64,000 nucleotides of DNA from Diphasiastrum complanatum (GCA_029204225.1 CM055104.1:21356658-21420657); one strand, 5' to 3'; positions 22,139 to 34,080 are shown, numbered from the stretch's first letter. Notes: generated by a model not told the origin, from the sequence alone. Made by a program: numbers and translations.

Positions 22139-24576
22139 ATTTGAGAAAAAAGTCTGAAGTGTTTTCTTGTTTTCAACACTTTGTTGCAAGGGTTTAAAAT
22201 AAAGCTGGTTGCAAAATAAATACTCTTCATACAGATGGGGGGGGGGGGGGGGGGGGGGGGGAATACATGTCTAATAGTTTCAAAGATTACTTGAATGAGA
22301 AAGACATTAAGCATCAATGCACATTGCCATATACACCTCAATAGAATGGTGTTGCAGAAAAGAAAGAACCGTTCATTGATGGAGATGGCAAGATGCATGA
22401 TCAAAGAGTTTATCTCATAAGTTCTGGTTGGAGGCCATTATGTGTGCAACACATGTTTTGAACAGGTGCCCCAGCAAAGCCTTGAAGACCATCACCTTAT
22501 TTGAAGCTTGGCATGATAGAAAACCAAAGGTTGACTGTCTAAGAGTTTTTGGAAGTCTTGTATATGCTCATGTACCTTCACAAATGAGAGGCAAGTTAAA
22601 TGACAAGTCAATTAAGTGCATTTTTGTGGGCTATATCAGTGAAAGCAAAGGATATCGTCTCTATAATCCAATCACCCAGAGGACTTTTGAGAATAGAGAT
22701 GTTGTGTTTGCTGAAAATTCAGATCGACCATTTGTTTGAATTTAGACAATCATATGTCGGCTCACATGATGTGTTAGAAGGCTTAATTCCATTGAGTGTC
22801 AAGCAAAAGTGGATCAACCACCAATCCTTAGTGGACAACAAGTTAATGTGGAAAAACAACCCATAACACCACATGAAGTGGAAGAAGCAAATCAAGAAGA
22901 AAGAACAACCGTGGAATAAAGTCGAGAAATGCCTCATTGGTTAGTGTGTACATTACAAGAAAGTAAGCTTTTAGGTTAGTAGGACACGGGCTGGTTCTAG
23001 CCTTACTTCTGAACATGCAGATCTGGCATGTATAAGCAATCTTAATGATGTTGAAGAACCAAACTCTTACGAAGAGGCTATGAAAAATGAGCATTGGCAA
23101 GAAGCAATGCAACATGATGATTCAATACATAAAAATTGCGTGGGATCTTGACTTACCTCATGGAGAAAAGGCAATAGGGACAAAATGGGTATATAAAGTG
23201 AAAAGAATATCTAATGGTACTATTGACAAGGTACAAAGCCAGACTTGTGGCCAAAGGCTATGCTTAAGAGAAAGGCATAGATTATGATGAGACTTTTGCA
23301 CCTACATCTCGGATGTCCACAATTAGATGAGTTGTTGCATTGGCTGCTCATTATGGTTGGAAAGTGCATCAGTTGGATATCAAAACATCATTTCTCAATG
23401 GGGATTTGCAGGAGGAGGTATATGTGCATCAGCCCATTGGTTTTGAAGTGTCTGGTCAAGAAGACAAAGTGTGTAGGCTTTGGAAAGCTCTTTACGGTAT
23501 TAAACAGGCTCCAAGAGCATGGTATGAGAAGATACACTCATACTTGATCAGTCATGGCTTCAAGAACAGTCCAATTGCTAACACCCTCTATGTTAAGGAG
23601 GATCATGGAGTCATTCTTGTGCTCTTACTTTATGTTGATGATATTTGGCTAACTGGGAATAATGATGAAGTTATTTCAGCTTTCAAAGCTACGTTGGGTA
23701 GTTCATTTGATATTTCGAATCTGGGTCTTTTGCATTATTTTTGGGGCATTTATTTTGTGCAATCAGATGAGGGCATTACGTTATTGCAATCTAAGTACAT
23801 ACAAAAGCTCTTGCTTAAGTTTGGATTTCAAGATTGTAAGTCTATTTCTACTCCTGTAGAAACTGGGGCTAAATGGAGCATACATGATGGAGGAGAGCCT
23901 TACGACTTGGGTACGTATATTCAAGCAGTCGGATGTCTCATCTATTTATGTAATACAAGACCAAATATTCAGCTTAGTATTTCTCAAGTTAGCAGATTTA
24001 TGCCCAGTCCAGGTACAAAGCATTGACAGGCAGTGAAACGGATCTTTTGCTATCTTCAGGGCACTCAAGTTTTGGGTTTGTTCTATCCCGGGGGGGAATC
24101 TTGCAACTTTATGCTTTCAGTGATTTAGACTAGGTTGGAGATTATGATACACGACAATCTACCAGTGGGAATTGTTTTTTTCTTGGAAACTCATGTATAG
24201 GTTAAGTAAAAGACAACCTATTGTGGCTACTTCTACTTTTGAAGCTGAGTATAGGGCAGTTTTCACTAATACGGTAGACTGTGTATGGCTGAGGAGACTA
24301 TTGGCTGATCTTCATATATGTCGGCAGGCACCTACTTCGATTTACACTGACAATCAAAGTGCTATGGTTGTGGGAGGTAGTCCAGTATTTCATGCTCGCA
24401 CCAAGCACATAGAAATACATTATCACAATGTCAGAGAAAGGTTGCAGGCTGGAGAAATTAGTCTATCTTATTGTCCTACACAAGATAATGTTGCAGATTT
24501 ATTTACAAAGGCATTATCTAGAGAAAAATTTGATGTTTCTCGTAAAACTCTAGGTTTATTACCTTGTAAAGGATAA
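22139..24576 (+). pseudogene. Copia B pol: integrase, reverse transcriptase, RNase H
   Basis: This plus-strand pol remnant starts inside integrase: EKKSEVFSCFQHFVARV, then TLHTDG, a G homopolymer, EYMSNSFKDYL, and TPQ*NGVAEKK. The linker is LRVFGSLVYAHVPSQMRGK and DKSIKCIFVGYISESKGYRL. RT follows from about 23090, with WVYKVKRISNGTIDK, then frameshifts, then HQLDIKTSFLNGDLQEEVYV, LLYVDDIWLTGN (about 23625) and RPNIQLSISQVSRFM. RNase H runs 24172-24576, with STFEAEYRAVF, HARTKHIEIHYH and NVADLFTKAL, and ends at a TAA. The RT active-site YVDD is intact. Gag, protease and the 5' LTR are missing. At least four stops or shifts make it dead. Confidence 0.9.
22237..22261. repeat. G25 homopolymer inside Copia integrase
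   Basis: A run of 25 G interrupts the integrase motif between TLHTD and EYMS, where the usual residues are Gly-Gly-Gly. The normal GGxGGxGGx codons therefore appear to have seeded the run. Its length may vary between sequencing runs. Confidence 0.85.
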
Positions 24577-24612
24577 TCTGCTACCTTGTACATATTCACA
24601 CTACCACCACTA

Positions 24613-24622
24613 TAGGGGGGAT
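24613..24622 (+). other. Polypurine tract of Copia B
   Basis: ATAGGGGGGA lies 37 bases after the pol stop and immediately before the 3' LTR. Confidence 0.7.
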
Positions 24623-24623
24623 T

Positions 24624-24874
24624 TGTAAGAATAAGCATATATGTCGTGTTAAGTGTGAAGTAGAAATAGGTTTAGGGCTTAACTAGGAACATTTACCTAT
24701 TATTTTCAGGAGCTCATTCTTGTATATAAGTCTATTTTTCTAATAGAAGATAGCATAACAGAAGTATTGTTTCTACAGGTCACTCGTTCTACTTCTCCTC
24801 TCTTGTTTCATTGTGTGAGCTTGTTTTGCTTTCTCTCTTGACCAAAGATCCTGGTTGTGCTATTTTTGCTAACA
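24624..24874 (+). repeat. 3' LTR of Copia B
   Basis: It starts TGTAAGAATAAGC and ends GCTAACA (TG...CA), 251 bases. TATATAAG at 24723-24730 is the likely core promoter, as the tract to the right is T/C-rich. It follows the pol stop and polypurine tract in the correct order. Confidence 0.8.
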
Positions 24875-24911
24875 TGTAAGAATAAGCATATATGTAGTGT
24901 TAAGTGTTAAG
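24875..24911 (+). repeat. Second, partial copy of the Copia B LTR start
   Basis: TGTAAGAATAAGCATATATG repeats the first bases of the LTR directly after its end, with changes after 20 bases. No spacer and no primer site lie between. Confidence 0.75.
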
Positions 24912-25442
24912 GTTGTTGTAAAGAAATCTATTTTTTTAGTTTACATGCCTAGAAGATCAACTTAGAATTGACTAACAAAGCTAAGCTTAGACAACATGAA
25001 TGTCACTAACTCAATAGTCCAGATCAGATGGATCAATACTTAGGAGTCTGATGATATGATAACAAAAGACATTTATTAGCTACTTCTACTTGTCGTTGTG
25101 CATTTAACTCTGATATATACACATTGTAGTTACTCTATCATACGGCAGTCTTGGGCTGAGTGGGCATGAAGTCCCGACAGCGGTAACGAAAGTACGAGAT
25201 GTTGGTTCGTTGTTAATACGTTGAGTCGTGAGAGTGTCGAGTCAAGATACTGTCGATTGTCAAAGCTCGAAGGATGTAATATATAGGCTTAAAATGTATC
25301 AAAAAATCATACGTGCGCACAAACATGCTGAATCAAAGCATACAATAGATCGTTGGGAAGCTAATTTTGCAAGGAAAAATCATGCAAAATTACAGAATTT
25401 TCCGGTTAACTGAAAATAAAACCAAAAAAAGAAATGAAGGCC

Positions 25443-25444
<2 letters not shown>
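24912..25444. other. Unassigned DNA
   Basis: No gene or element part recognised. It ends at the large GA block. Confidence 0.4.
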
Positions 25445-26034
<590 letters not shown>

Positions 26035-26043
26035 GGCCCAATT

Positions 26044-26296
26044 GACACGTGTTGCAACGTGACAATGCATGGCCAGATGTGGGCCATACCCTCTGCTGGA
26101 CACGTGTCAATATGGCTGAAAATTTTTTTGACACATGTCGCGCAGCATGTGTTGAAACATGCTGATGTGGCGAGACAGATGTCATGCACACACTGGCCGG
26201 TGGTATGCTGACAAAAAATTTAGACACGTGTCGCACAGCATGTGTTGAAAATGCTGATGTGGCGAGACAGATGTCATGCACACACTGGCCAGTGGT
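26044..26296. repeat. Tandem duplication carrying G-box palindromes
   Basis: A ~75-base unit at 26130-26204 recurs at 26223-26296 (GCATGTGTTGAAA..., CGAGACAGATGTCATGCACA, CTGGCC[A/G]GTGG), with few changes. GACACGTGTC occurs at 26099-26108 and 26223-26232, with variants GACACGTGTT (26044) and GACACATGTC (26130). CACGTG is the core of plant G-boxes bound by bZIP and bHLH factors. Whether it acts here is unknown. Confidence 0.8.
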
Positions 26297-26625
26297 GTCT
26301 ACACCATCTCTGTGTCAAGCACAAATTGGTGGACTAAAATTTTTTCAAAATTGTGGGAACATATTGTCTCAAATTTGTGTGTAGATCTGTAGGTTCTTCA
26401 ATTGTGGTAGGTTCCCGAGTAAATAACCAGGTCTGAGACTCTGTCGTGGATACCTAAAGAAAATAGCTGGTAGCTAATACAGTGGCAACTGGATTGTATG
26501 ATTGAAGTGGAAATAAATTTCAACAAAATCCAATCTCTCTTCATGGAGACCACCTCTAACCCACTTGACGCTTTTTTCTAAAAGAGTGGTAGCCACATAA
26601 GAGTTTTCTTTCCAAGGAGACCACC

Positions 26626-26628
<3 letters not shown>
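26297..26628. other. Unassigned DNA
   Basis: Not coding. It contains GGAGACCACC words on both sides of the CT repeat. Confidence 0.4.

Positions 26629-26684
<56 letters not shown>
26629..26684. repeat. (CT)28 microsatellite
   Basis: An uninterrupted tract of 56 bases. Confidence 0.95.
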
Positions 26685-26687
<3 letters not shown>

Positions 26688-26840
26688 GTGGGGACCACCT
26701 CTTTTTCATGACATGTATTATGTCTCGACTCATCAAAATGTAAGAATCATTTTATGGGAGCCCTTCAACATTTTTATGACCTCAAGCCATAATTATGGCT
26801 ATTTTTCACAAATTAATGCACTTCAAAATGCAAGGGCACA

Positions 26841-27950
26841 TTTTTTTTTTTTGGCAAGTTATTAAAAGACTAGTATATTTCCACAAATGTACATTACATG
26901 AAAGAAAAGCTATATAAGCCAAAAGTTCAACTCCCCAGAGGGATAAAACTGTAACTAAAACAGACTAGAAATGGACCATATGCACACCACGCAGGGAGGC
27001 AGTCCAACATAGCTAAGGAGCATCTAAAAAGTGAAAAGCATAGCACAAACACATAGCAGCTGATAAGTGGATCGCCAAGCCATAAAAAATAAACTGATTC
27101 CAAGTCGGCGAGATCATCCAAAGCGCCTAGAGTATGCACACATGCCAGAAAACCAAGAGTGAAAGACTCATGTGGTGAGTATTGCCCAAAAAGATAGAGG
27201 AGAAAAGGCCACTTAGCAAGTAGCATCAAAGAGCGGATAAGAATACGATAGGCCATGTATTGAAGCTTTGCCATAGGGCACAACGTGGGCAGTAGAAAAC
27301 CTCTTATGCCAGGTGGTGGCAGGGTCAAACATGAACCAGGTAGAATTGAGGTAAGAAGGGAGAAGGGACGACGATGGGTCAAGCGGTAAGTCAAGAAAGA
27401 GGAATCCAAGGGGGGTTCCCACCCAGAAAGGCCCCTAGAGAGGCAAAATCCAAGGGAAATAAAAGAGTTAAGGTCAAGAAGCAAGCGCTCATTCGTGGAC
27501 AGGAGGAGGCAACCAAAATTTGACATGGCAACACATGGAGAAGTTGGTCCAAGGTCAAGAGACCCTTGCGCGCTAGGGCCAAGCTCAATCGAGGTTGCTG
27601 AGAGAAGAGAGAAGGCACTCGAGTCAGTTGGAAAGAGGGCCGAAGTCTAGATCGGTTCATCGGGCGGGAGGGGGAACAAGGCCGAGTGGCGAAGTAAAGA
27701 CCAAAGCTCTAGAAGGGCGTGCCCCATGTTTTTGAGGATAAAAGGACCTTAAAGGCGGAAAGAGACTCTAAAGCTGAGCGGCTTAACAAAGGAAGGCGGA
27801 TGCTGCAAAATAAGGGGGACATCAGCAGAGCAGGACGTGAAGGAGAGAAGAAGAAACTGGCACTGTTGAGAAGGCGAGGGGAGGGAGGAAAAATGAGAGT
27901 CTTGTTCTTGAGCAGAGGGTCAGGAGAGAAGCTTGAAAATGTTTAGCTGC
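26841..27950 (-). mobile_element. LINE-like 3' fragment with poly(A) tail
   Basis: On the minus strand a low-stop region runs from about 27950 to 26927, followed by ~75 bases of non-coding DNA and a 12-base A run (T run at 26841-26852 on the plus strand). A 3' A tail with no LTR suggests target-primed retrotransposition. Frames at 27660-27391 (LSLALARKGLLTLDQLLH) and 27422-27213 (TWHKRFSTAHVVPYGKASIH) resemble the low-complexity C-terminal end of plant LINE ORF2. No RT core or cysteine knuckle is present, so this is moderate at best. Confidence 0.45.
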
Positions 27951-28123
27951 CCCAGCAGAATTAAGAATCATTTGAGCGATAAAAGGAGAGTCAAAGTTCT
28001 CATGTAAAAAATTGTAATGTTCCTTCAGCGTTTTTGAGACTGGTTAAATTATCTAATGACATATTTTGCACATATCGTGCTTTTGCTTTATGGCTGCTGG
28101 AATATATACAGATGTCTTCAATC

Positions 28124-28462
28124 TTAGTTCTGTCTTTTGCGAACTATTGTTGGCGAAAAATTGGTTATTTTCCCCCATGATTTGTCTTTAGCTCTTTCGT
28201 GAGGTGTAATTCCAACTACGTGTTGCAGACCTGATTTTAACTCACCTACATTATAAATGCCTCTCAATTTTTCCTTAAATGCTACATCAGTTGAAGACGG
28301 CATAAAGTAAGTCAAATGGCATAAAGTATGGTCAATAGGAAGCACGTCATCTTCATCCACAAGGGTATGTACTATACGAAGTAACAAGGCTACGAAGTCG
28401 TTGTTACTGATGAAAGTTGAAATACCTTTCCATGAAAAGGCTGATAACCGGATTAGGAAAAG
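28124..28462 (-). CDS. Unrecognised open frame, possible gene fragment
   Basis: The minus strand is open from about 28462 to the stop at 28124, giving about 110 residues, including SAFSWKGISTFISNNDFVAL, LRIVHTLVDEDDVLPIDHTL and KDKSWGKITNFSPTIVRKRQ. Codon and amino-acid composition look more protein-like than the frames around it. It has no ATG near the start of the open frame and I recognise no family. It could be a 3' exon of an unseen gene or an old pseudogene. No promoter is visible. Confidence 0.3.
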   Translation of the reverse strand, partial: LFLIRLSAFSWKGISTFISNNDFVALLLRIVHTLVDEDDVLPIDHTLCHLTYFMPSSTDVAFKEKLRGIYNVGELKSGLQHVVGITPHERAKDKSWGKITNFSPTIVRKRQN

Positions 28463-30804
28463 GGATACTATATATTGAAGTAATTAAAGACGCACATCCT
28501 ACACGCTGCACAGTTGCTTGAAATTACAAGTCCATTTTTGCATTTATTACAAGGATGCAAGTTTGACAATATAGCACGTTACGGCTCGAACATGCTTCTA
28601 AAAGCTGGCAACAGGCAATATAAGCTCACCCTTGGCAGAATTAAATGTCCCCAATCCCTGTTTAGTGCAGCTTTCAAAGAATAAGCGAGAATCAGTGTAT
28701 CAAACTGAAGTATATTTGTTGGCCCAACAGAGAGTTCACCGGGGCGTTTATAAGAATATGGGGCCCTATAAAATATAATTCATAAAGCGAGTGCCGGTTA
28801 CTCTAGGAAACTCTGTTTAATCTCTAAACCGCCCTCGCATCTTCTTAGCATCTTCTTAGCATCATCTTATTAGTATACCGCCTAGTGAGAAATATCAGGA
28901 CAGTACAGACTATCTACCATTACTTTCACTGCTTTACGTGCCTTCTTCGCAGATGTTCAGGCATGAGGCTCGAACATCACGCTACTCAATCTAATCAATC
29001 ACGTACAAATGCTCAGAGGTCAATACTGCAAGCTGTGTAAAATTTATCATTCACCTGGCCATGATATGATAAGAAGAGCCTTTCTCGAGAAAGTGACATT
29101 TAGTCTGTGAAGCCCAGTTTGATTGCCATTCTAAACTTTTGCATCCAAGTAAGCACCCTTTCAAATTTCAAATGGGTCCTGCAAAGGAGTCGATCTCAAG
29201 CTGATATCCTTGAAAAAACAGAGAGCCAAAACGAAACTTTGAAGGAAATGTGAAGTCTCAGTTTCGCATGAAAATTTATCATGAACTAAGATTATGAAAA
29301 TAAAACATATTCAAAGCATATTTCAGCTCATCATACGTCCCCAAGGTTTCAATATGACGAGGTATAACAGAGGGTTTTGCTATTCCAGAAATTGCCAATA
29401 CATCAGTTAGCTTTCTTGCAAACTATATTTATTACTGAGAGTAAGATCCGAAACTGACATGTGTTGAATAATAGAAAAAAGGGCTCATTTCTAAAGTAAA
29501 CAACTATAAAGTCAAAAATGATGAATGCTACAAAGATTGTCGCTGCAATCAATGTCTACCTTTAAATTGAAGATATGCAAATCAAATGTTTGAGGACAAA
29601 AACTCTGACGGATTGCTATGGAAGCAAAAATCTGCGTACATCTTGAGGACCTCAGAAAAATCTGGAACCACAAACAAAATATGGAAATTTATGATCCAAT
29701 CATCATTCTGAGGGTAACTTTCCACACAAGATGAACAAACTCTTCTACATCTATTACATCAAGGCATGGGCTTACCAATTACCATACAATGATTGACCTG
29801 TCAGTGTCCAAGAATTTTCCGATCTTAATATGCAGTGCTCTAAAATTTAAACTTTCTGAAGTAGCGTGCATGTTCACATTGACTAGCTTGAATCCTATGG
29901 CATCTATTGTCTCAGTAAAAAGCTTAGCAGCTACAGCTATTGAAAACTTCAATTACTAGCAGATAGAAGCTATGAACAGTCTTGGCTAAATGTCACAAAT
30001 CTTTTGTCTCGTGGTGTGTCTGAACTAAACAACATTAATGGTATGAAAACTTTCCATCGAACTTCAGAAGAAAGCTTAGGTGAAAGAGTAGTCTAACTAA
30101 AATAATTTCCTACAAATAATATAATTCTTTGACCCATCATATAGGAATTGATTCGACGGATCACGTAAGTTCTTCGGCAGCTTCCAAACAATATCTGCCT
30201 TCCAGTTTACATGAATAGACTGGTCATATGGTCATGTGAATTTTCATGGTTGCAATCCTAAGCTTCAGCACAGACTCCTAATGGGGTTGAGCAGACTGCA
30301 GCCCTGTCTTTTAATGCCAAAATATACTGAACTTTTCCACTCCCGGCAGTTGGCAGGAATCTTACTTCAAAATAAAGCTGAAGCATACACAGCTACTTTG
30401 AATGCATTACAGCGTTAATGGACTAGAATAAAACTGCTCGAATTTTTATCGTGAAGGGGGGAAAATCCAAAGAATTAGTGTTTGATTGTGAAATGCTTTA
30501 CATAATCAGATAAAAGTATATATCTTACAGTTCCCAGCAGAGACATTCAGATCACCAATTGATTGCAAATACCAGCTGCACAACGAGATTGGAGTGGTAG
30601 CAAAGGAGCTGACAGAAAATGTTATGCATTGCAATATCTACTGCGTTGTGCAGGGTCCTGAAGACCTACATCCTGGAGCTTCACTTTAAAAGCACCATTT
30701 CAGCTTGACTGTATGAACTCACCAAAAGTATTTTCATTTAGAACCAGTGACAATTCACCGGAACTGGATATTATCAAGCAAAAGAGAAATCTTTATATGT
30801 CAGA
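28463..30804. other. Intergenic DNA downstream of EXO70
   Basis: No retroelement domain or stable reading frame is seen. It probably contains the EXO70 3' UTR just below 30805. AATAAA-type signals are present on both strands but I could not choose one. Confidence 0.4.
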
Positions 30805-32793
30805 CTATGACCCATTAGCATGAATCCTTCCTGAAACCCCATTGGAGGTCTTCTGAATTTTTTCCTGGAATATGTTTTCCAGCATTTGTTCCACATCTTC
30901 GGCCAAAAACTTCATGTATTTACTTGAGCTCCCTCCCATCTCTAACAAAGGGCCATAGTTCTGAATGTAGCTCCTGTATGCAGGGACTACAGACTGAATG
31001 ACAGCCACCTTGGTTGCTTCTCTTAACTCTGCATCTGCAATTATCCACTTTCTGTGTTGTTCGAATGTTTCTTCGAAAGAAGCCGTGAATGCCTTCAATC
31101 TCTGCTTCACAAGATCACGCGATGCGACCCGACTGTTTGTAGAGAGGAATAAGCCATCCCTGCTCAAGTGTGATAAGACCTTGCCCCAGCTTTCCTTCTG
31201 GTATGCAAGTGCATGCTGCTGCACTTTGCTTTTACAATCCTTCAGCCATGAATTCCCCAACAAAGGGCCAAGCTCAGAGCTCTTGGATCGGGTATACATG
31301 TAGTAGTAGTTGTTGATCAGAAAAATGTGAGCTAGAGAGGCGTCTTTATAACCCTTAGAGCGAGCCAGCAACGTTCTCTCCAGCAATTCCATCATATTCA
31401 ATACAGCTGGGGGAAGACCACCTTCCTTGACACTGCCAAGCCTCCAACTCTGCTCGATCTGCAGCAATTGATTCATTATTGGGCTGTAGAATTCACTGGC
31501 AAGATACTTGATATAGTTGACGACATAACTGGATAGCTTAAAGATGCCTCCATCCGGAGGAAGAGGGCCTTCCTTCTGCATTTCTATTTGAGAACCCAAT
31601 TCCCTAAATACTTGGCAAGCAGCATGAACAATCTGCTTCCTAAGTTCTCTCACGCGATGTCTTATGTCTTGGCAACCATCGCCCTCAAAGACCTCGTTCA
31701 TGCTCTGATCCAGGTTTTCTAGTGTCTCAAACATGTCCAGCAGCTTGAACAATTTCTCAGGTGCTTTCTCACTGCGTGCTACGCTCTCCCCAAATTGCAA
31801 AAACGACGTCATGCCTGCATGAGCCACATTGCCCAGAAATTGGCTCTTCCTTTCTGCAGAGAGTGATGCGAACACTTTCCAGCAAAGGAGTCGCTCGCCT
31901 GCATACAAGATCCTTACTGCCAGTTCTATATGCTGCGTCCAATCTCCAATGTAGCTTTCTAAAGTTGCCCAATCAAGCACATCAACCGCCTTCACGCTTG
32001 ACAAGTGCAGGTACTTCGCTTGCAGCGCTAGCAGGCTTTCCCGAACTCTGCCACTCCTCAATTCTACGAATGGCTTAGCGCACCGATCAACCTCCCCATT
32101 GGCCTCCATCCTCTTGACAATTGCCTGCAATATCTGCACAATCGACACGGAGAAAGGCAGAGCAACCTTGTTACGCTTCTCGCCAATTCCAAGCGGCAAT
32201 GGAAGAGGGATCGCTTTGCTATTCTCAGCAAGCAGCCTCAGAAACTCTTTTTCTAGCTTCTTGAAGACAATATCCTTCAGCCCATTGTCAACCCCCTGCC
32301 CCTTGGATTGCCCATTCGGTGCTCTCACCGCAGCGAGAGCCTGCTTCAACCTGTGAATGCGATGATCGTCAGCCAACTTACTCTTCTCAACAAATTGCAC
32401 CGCTTCTTGAAGCTGTTGCATTGCCGTGTTTCTATCTCCTGAGAGAAAATGAACAACCTCTTCAAGCTGAGAGACCGCAAGAAGGTAGGCGCCTATATCC
32501 TCCTTTGGGTTGCCCCTGATCGTCCCTTCCAACGAATGCATTGCTTCATACTTCTCAAGTATGAAAGCAGCGGGCGCCATGGCTTGATCCAGACGGCTGC
32601 CCAGTGCGTGTGCGTCATGCGACCGCTCCCGAATTGGGTTCAATGCCGCTTCTATATCTGGCAAACGCTCACGAATGCTCTGAAATCTTGACTGCACCAT
32701 ATCCAGCTCTGATGCCAGCACTTGCGACTTCGCCACAGTATGCTGCAACAAATGTCTTGCAGATTTCAACTTTGACATCAAAGCGTTGTCCAT
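30805..32793 (-). CDS. EXO70: Exocyst complex subunit EXO70, intronless
   Basis: EXO70 is the membrane-targeting subunit of the exocyst, which tethers secretory vesicles to the plasma membrane. In other eukaryotes it binds phosphoinositides and Rho-type GTPases. The intact frame gives 662 residues, within the usual plant range of about 600-690. The N-terminal ~200 residues are helical with coiled-coil character (MSKLKSARHLLQHTVAKS). The Exo70 C-terminal domain covers about 260-640, with RILYAGERLLCWKVF, GESVARSEKAPEKLFKLLDM, LSSYVVNYIKYLASEF, and near the end VVPAYRSYIQNYGPLLE and KYMKFLAEDVEQML. The start is the first ATG (32793). An in-frame GTG lies 13 codons upstream, but TGA precedes it closely. 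With no introns it is unlike typical EXO70A and more like the EXO70.2/EXO70.3 groups; the subgroup is not settled. Confidence 0.95.
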   Translation of the reverse strand: MDNALMSKLKSARHLLQHTVAKSQVLASELDMVQSRFQSIRERLPDIEAALNPIRERSHDAHALGSRLDQAMAPAAFILEKYEAMHSLEGTIRGNPKEDIGAYLLAVSQLEEVVHFLSGDRNTAMQQLQEAVQFVEKSKLADDHRIHRLKQALAAVRAPNGQSKGQGVDNGLKDIVFKKLEKEFLRLLAENSKAIPLPLPLGIGEKRNKVALPFSVSIVQILQAIVKRMEANGEVDRCAKPFVELRSGRVRESLLALQAKYLHLSSVKAVDVLDWATLESYIGDWTQHIELAVRILYAGERLLCWKVFASLSAERKSQFLGNVAHAGMTSFLQFGESVARSEKAPEKLFKLLDMFETLENLDQSMNEVFEGDGCQDIRHRVRELRKQIVHAACQVFRELGSQIEMQKEGPLPPDGGIFKLSSYVVNYIKYLASEFYSPIMNQLLQIEQSWRLGSVKEGGLPPAVLNMMELLERTLLARSKGYKDASLAHIFLINNYYYMYTRSKSSELGPLLGNSWLKDCKSKVQQHALAYQKESWGKVLSHLSRDGLFLSTNSRVASRDLVKQRLKAFTASFEETFEQHRKWIIADAELREATKVAVIQSVVPAYRSYIQNYGPLLEMGGSSSKYMKFLAEDVEQMLENIFQEKIQKTSNGVSGRIHANGS

Positions 32794-33330
32794 TGCTGCA
32801 CAAACTGCAGCGCCAGTGATCTCTGACCCCACAGATCACATTCCTTCCCAATTACATTGATGATCCCTGCAAAACTAGGATAATGAAACTCCGCTAAATG
32901 TTCTGCCAATTTACCAAAATACTTATTCCTCTTCAACTTTCTTGCTTTAATTGTTGCCTTCCTGCTTCATCCATTTCCTGCCTGCCTGCATTTACTGCAA
33001 AACTAATGCGAGATACTTGGTAAGCGATAAATCAAGTCAGTCTCCATGATTCTATCTCTTCAAGCTGGCCTTGCCTCTTTCCCTCCCGCCAGCAGCAGCA
33101 GCATCAGGAGCAGCAAGAGCAAGATGAAAGGTGTAAGAGAGCATTGGGTTGCGTTGGGCTGGAGGATTAATAAGTTGCCATCACGATGAAACAACGGACA
33201 GCCAGAGCCAGCCAGCCCAGCCCCGCCCCCTTTCGCCTCCTCCTCCTCCTCCTGCTGCTCCTCCTCCTCCGTTTTACTCTCCGCTGGCAACTACCACGAA
33301 ACTCGTTCTTTATAGCGTAAGTTGTAACCC
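32794..33330 (-). promoter_or_regulatory. EXO70 upstream region with simple-sequence tracts
   Basis: The gene reads leftward, so this is its promoter and leader. CTATAAAG on the minus strand at 33308-33315 is a plausible TATA box about 515 bases before the ATG. A (GAG)n-like purine tract (CTCCTCCTC on plus, 33236-33270) lies between it and the start, typical of plant 5' leaders. No short upstream frame clearly decides the start. Confidence 0.35.
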
Positions 33331-33339
33331 ATTTTTATT

Positions 33340-33380
33340 TAACAACAACAGCAACAACAACAACAACATAATAATAATAG
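33340..33380. repeat. (AAC)n/(AAT)n simple repeat
   Basis: AACAACAACAGCAACAAC followed by ATAATAATAA, just upstream of the EXO70 promoter. Confidence 0.85.
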
Positions 33381-34080
33381 TTACATATATGAAATCGCTA
33401 GCTACAGGCACGAAGCAAGCAAGCCATTTGATTGTTAAGCTCATAAAAGATTGTCATATCTTTGATAGATGAGATTAAACATTAAACATTAAAATGAGAG
33501 TTTTAAAAAAATTTAATTTTTTTAAAATGCAATCTTTCTTTCTTTTAAATTAAAAAAATGAATGCATTGCTCTAGTTATGCCAAAGCTTCTCATGATTTA
33601 TTGATCACCTTTTTATTTTCATGTACATTTAAGTGGACATGTGGCATCACTTAGTTGGTCAAGAAACAACCCAGGTCCCAGTTCTAATCCATAGCAAGGC
33701 TTTAATCTCTACCATAGATCTACAAATGCTACATATGGTATTTGTCATCCAACAGTGGGCTACTTGTTGTAACCACACTCGTCACTCCAGCAACTCAAGG
33801 TGCTACAGCAGATAGCCCACCTTTGGATGGCAGATACCTAATACATAATTTAGGGTCCACTTGTCTAATTTTAAAAATTATGGGTAACATTTGGAGCTTT
33901 TTATTTTATTGAAAACCATAAAGATTGAGAGTGCACATAGACTCACAAGAGCAATGTGCTTGGCCTATTATAAGCATACTATAATTTCCAAAAGGTTTGT
34001 AAGGAAATAATAAAGCATAATATAGCTCATAAATAATCAAAATTCTGAAGAAACAAAACGTTTCTATTACCAAAGCTTTG
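33381..34080. other. Unassigned AT-rich DNA
   Basis: It includes an A/T palindrome-like stretch around 33500-33560. No gene. Confidence 0.4.

Noticed and set aside
27719-27946. 75-codon Lys/Arg/Glu-rich plus frame
   Set aside because: It is antisense to the LINE-like fragment, compositionally biased, with no known domain.
30998-32819. Frames on the plus strand and in other minus frames inside EXO70
   Set aside because: Shadows of the conserved EXO70 frame, with no independent motif.
32794-32832. Upstream GTG start for EXO70 at 32832
   Set aside because: It is not an ATG and a TGA lies just before it. The first in-frame ATG at 32793 fits plant initiation.
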